Shown: in pieces, positions 12,524-13,037 of the stretch
How positions within the stretch are numbered: the first letter of the stretch is position 1
How the letters are laid out: each line of letters opens with the position of its first letter
DNA from: an uncultured Ruminococcus sp.
GTDB lineage: Bacteria > Bacillota > Clostridia > Oscillospirales > Acutalibacteraceae
NCBI GenBank assembly: GCA_902803035.1
Contig: CADCON010000093.1
Span: 1-13,037 of the forward strand
DNA: 13,037 bases
Direction of reading: 5' to 3'
Notes under the pieces: generated by a model
Seen by the model: only the letters and a program-made list of their open reading frames with translations
The model's database searches: none
Told to the model about the DNA's origin: nothing
Made by a program: the position numbers and the translations under genes

Positions 12524-13037
12524 TCATCCGTCTTCCTCGTCCGAACAGCATTCAGTTATGATCTCGCGCAGCCGGTCGGCGCCCTCTCCTGTCACGGATG
12601 AGAAGGGAATCATATAGTCAAGATCCACGTCAAGCTCGTCTGGGATCGCTTCCAGCCGCTTGCCGCGCTCTGTCGGCTTGAGCTTGTCGATTTTGGTCAG
12701 CACGATCACCATCGGGAATTGACCGTCAATCAGGTAATTCAACATGAGAAGATCGTCCTTTGAAGCGGGATGACGGCTGTCAATGAGCATGACAACCAGC
12801 CGCAGATCGCGTTCCTGATTGAAATATCCCTCAATCAGCTCCGCCCAGCGTTTTTTCTCAGACGCGCTCACCCGCGCGAACCCGTATCCCGGCAGATCGA
12901 CCAGCCGCGCTCCGTCCAGATTGTAGAAATTGATGGTCGCGGTCTTGCCGGGCTGCGAACTCACACGCGCGAGGTTTTTCCGGTTGAGCAGTCGGTTGAT
13001 AAGCGACGACTTGCCGACATTGGAATGTCCGGCAAAA
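12524..13037 (-). CDS. engB: Ribosome-biogenesis GTPase EngB/YsxC (N-terminus outside window)
   Basis: A TRAFAC-class GTPase that helps assemble the 50S ribosomal subunit and is essential in several bacteria. The 170 visible residues hold all G motifs: G1 GHSNVGKSS at visible residues 3-11, the G2-region Thr in SSQPGKT (26-32), G3 DLPGYG at 47-52, G4 TKID at 114-117 and G5 SSVTG at 146-150. The open frame continues through the window edge at 13037; by comparison with about 200-aa EngB proteins, some 25-30 N-terminal residues are missing. The internal GTG at 12962-12964 lies after G1, so it is not a start. The C-terminal tail is acidic (CCSDEEDG). A terminator follows directly. In many Firmicutes the upstream gene is lon, which cannot be checked here. 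Confidence 0.95.
   Translation of the reverse strand, partial: FAGHSNVGKSSLINRLLNRKNLARVSSQPGKTATINFYNLDGARLVDLPGYGFARVSASEKKRWAELIEGYFNQERDLRLVVMLIDSRHPASKDDLLMLNYLIDGQFPMVIVLTKIDKLKPTERGKRLEAIPDELDVDLDYMIPFSSVTGEGADRLREIITECCSDEEDG

Overview
The window looks like a piece of chromosome from a clostridial Firmicute. The signs are a response regulator with a Spo0A-type DNA-binding domain, a YerC-type TrpR relative, Hsp33, EngB, a YhaO/YhaN (SbcD/SbcC-like) pair, and clean sigma-A-type promoters and intrinsic terminators. Coding DNA is moderately GC-rich and intergenic DNA is AT-rich. I see no phage, IS, CRISPR, rRNA or tRNA. All assignments come from reading motifs; no database search was possible.

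Layout, left to right. (1) 1-1953: a divergent metabolic pair. A truncated fucO-type iron alcohol dehydrogenase reads left and an Ldh_2-family malate/lactate-type dehydrogenase reads right, with a 286-bp shared control region and a strong terminator (2006-2047) after the rightward gene. (2) 2057-9934: a leftward block holding a Spo0A-C-domain response regulator (9164-9934), two tandem paralogous membrane GHKL sensor kinases of 518 and 516 aa, and then, 33 nt further on, a YhaO-like phosphoesterase and a YhaN-like ATPase. (3) 9935-10296: a 362-bp non-coding stretch with a strong leftward promoter, a 14-bp-stem terminator (together a candidate ~118-nt small RNA or attenuated leader) and a probable regulator promoter. 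(4) 10297-12323: a leftward operon yerC - methyltransferase - hslO with its own promoter at 12428-12456. (5) 12465-13037: the C-terminal part of engB with its terminator.

The most interesting part is the regulator/kinase block. The two kinases share architecture and an intact GHKL ATPase, but only the first has the expected H-box histidine (His275); the second has Glu282 there. The pair may work as a heterodimer feeding the Spo0A-like regulator, which would be a small signalling system distinct from canonical Spo0A. Their promoter lies about 110 nt upstream of the first kinase, and a 13-bp-stem terminator-like hairpin sits between promoter and ribosome-binding site with no room for another promoter, so kinase expression is probably attenuated or throttled. 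The YhaO/YhaN genes appear to be co-transcribed with the kinases, which would tie a nuclease/ATPase machine to this signalling unit.
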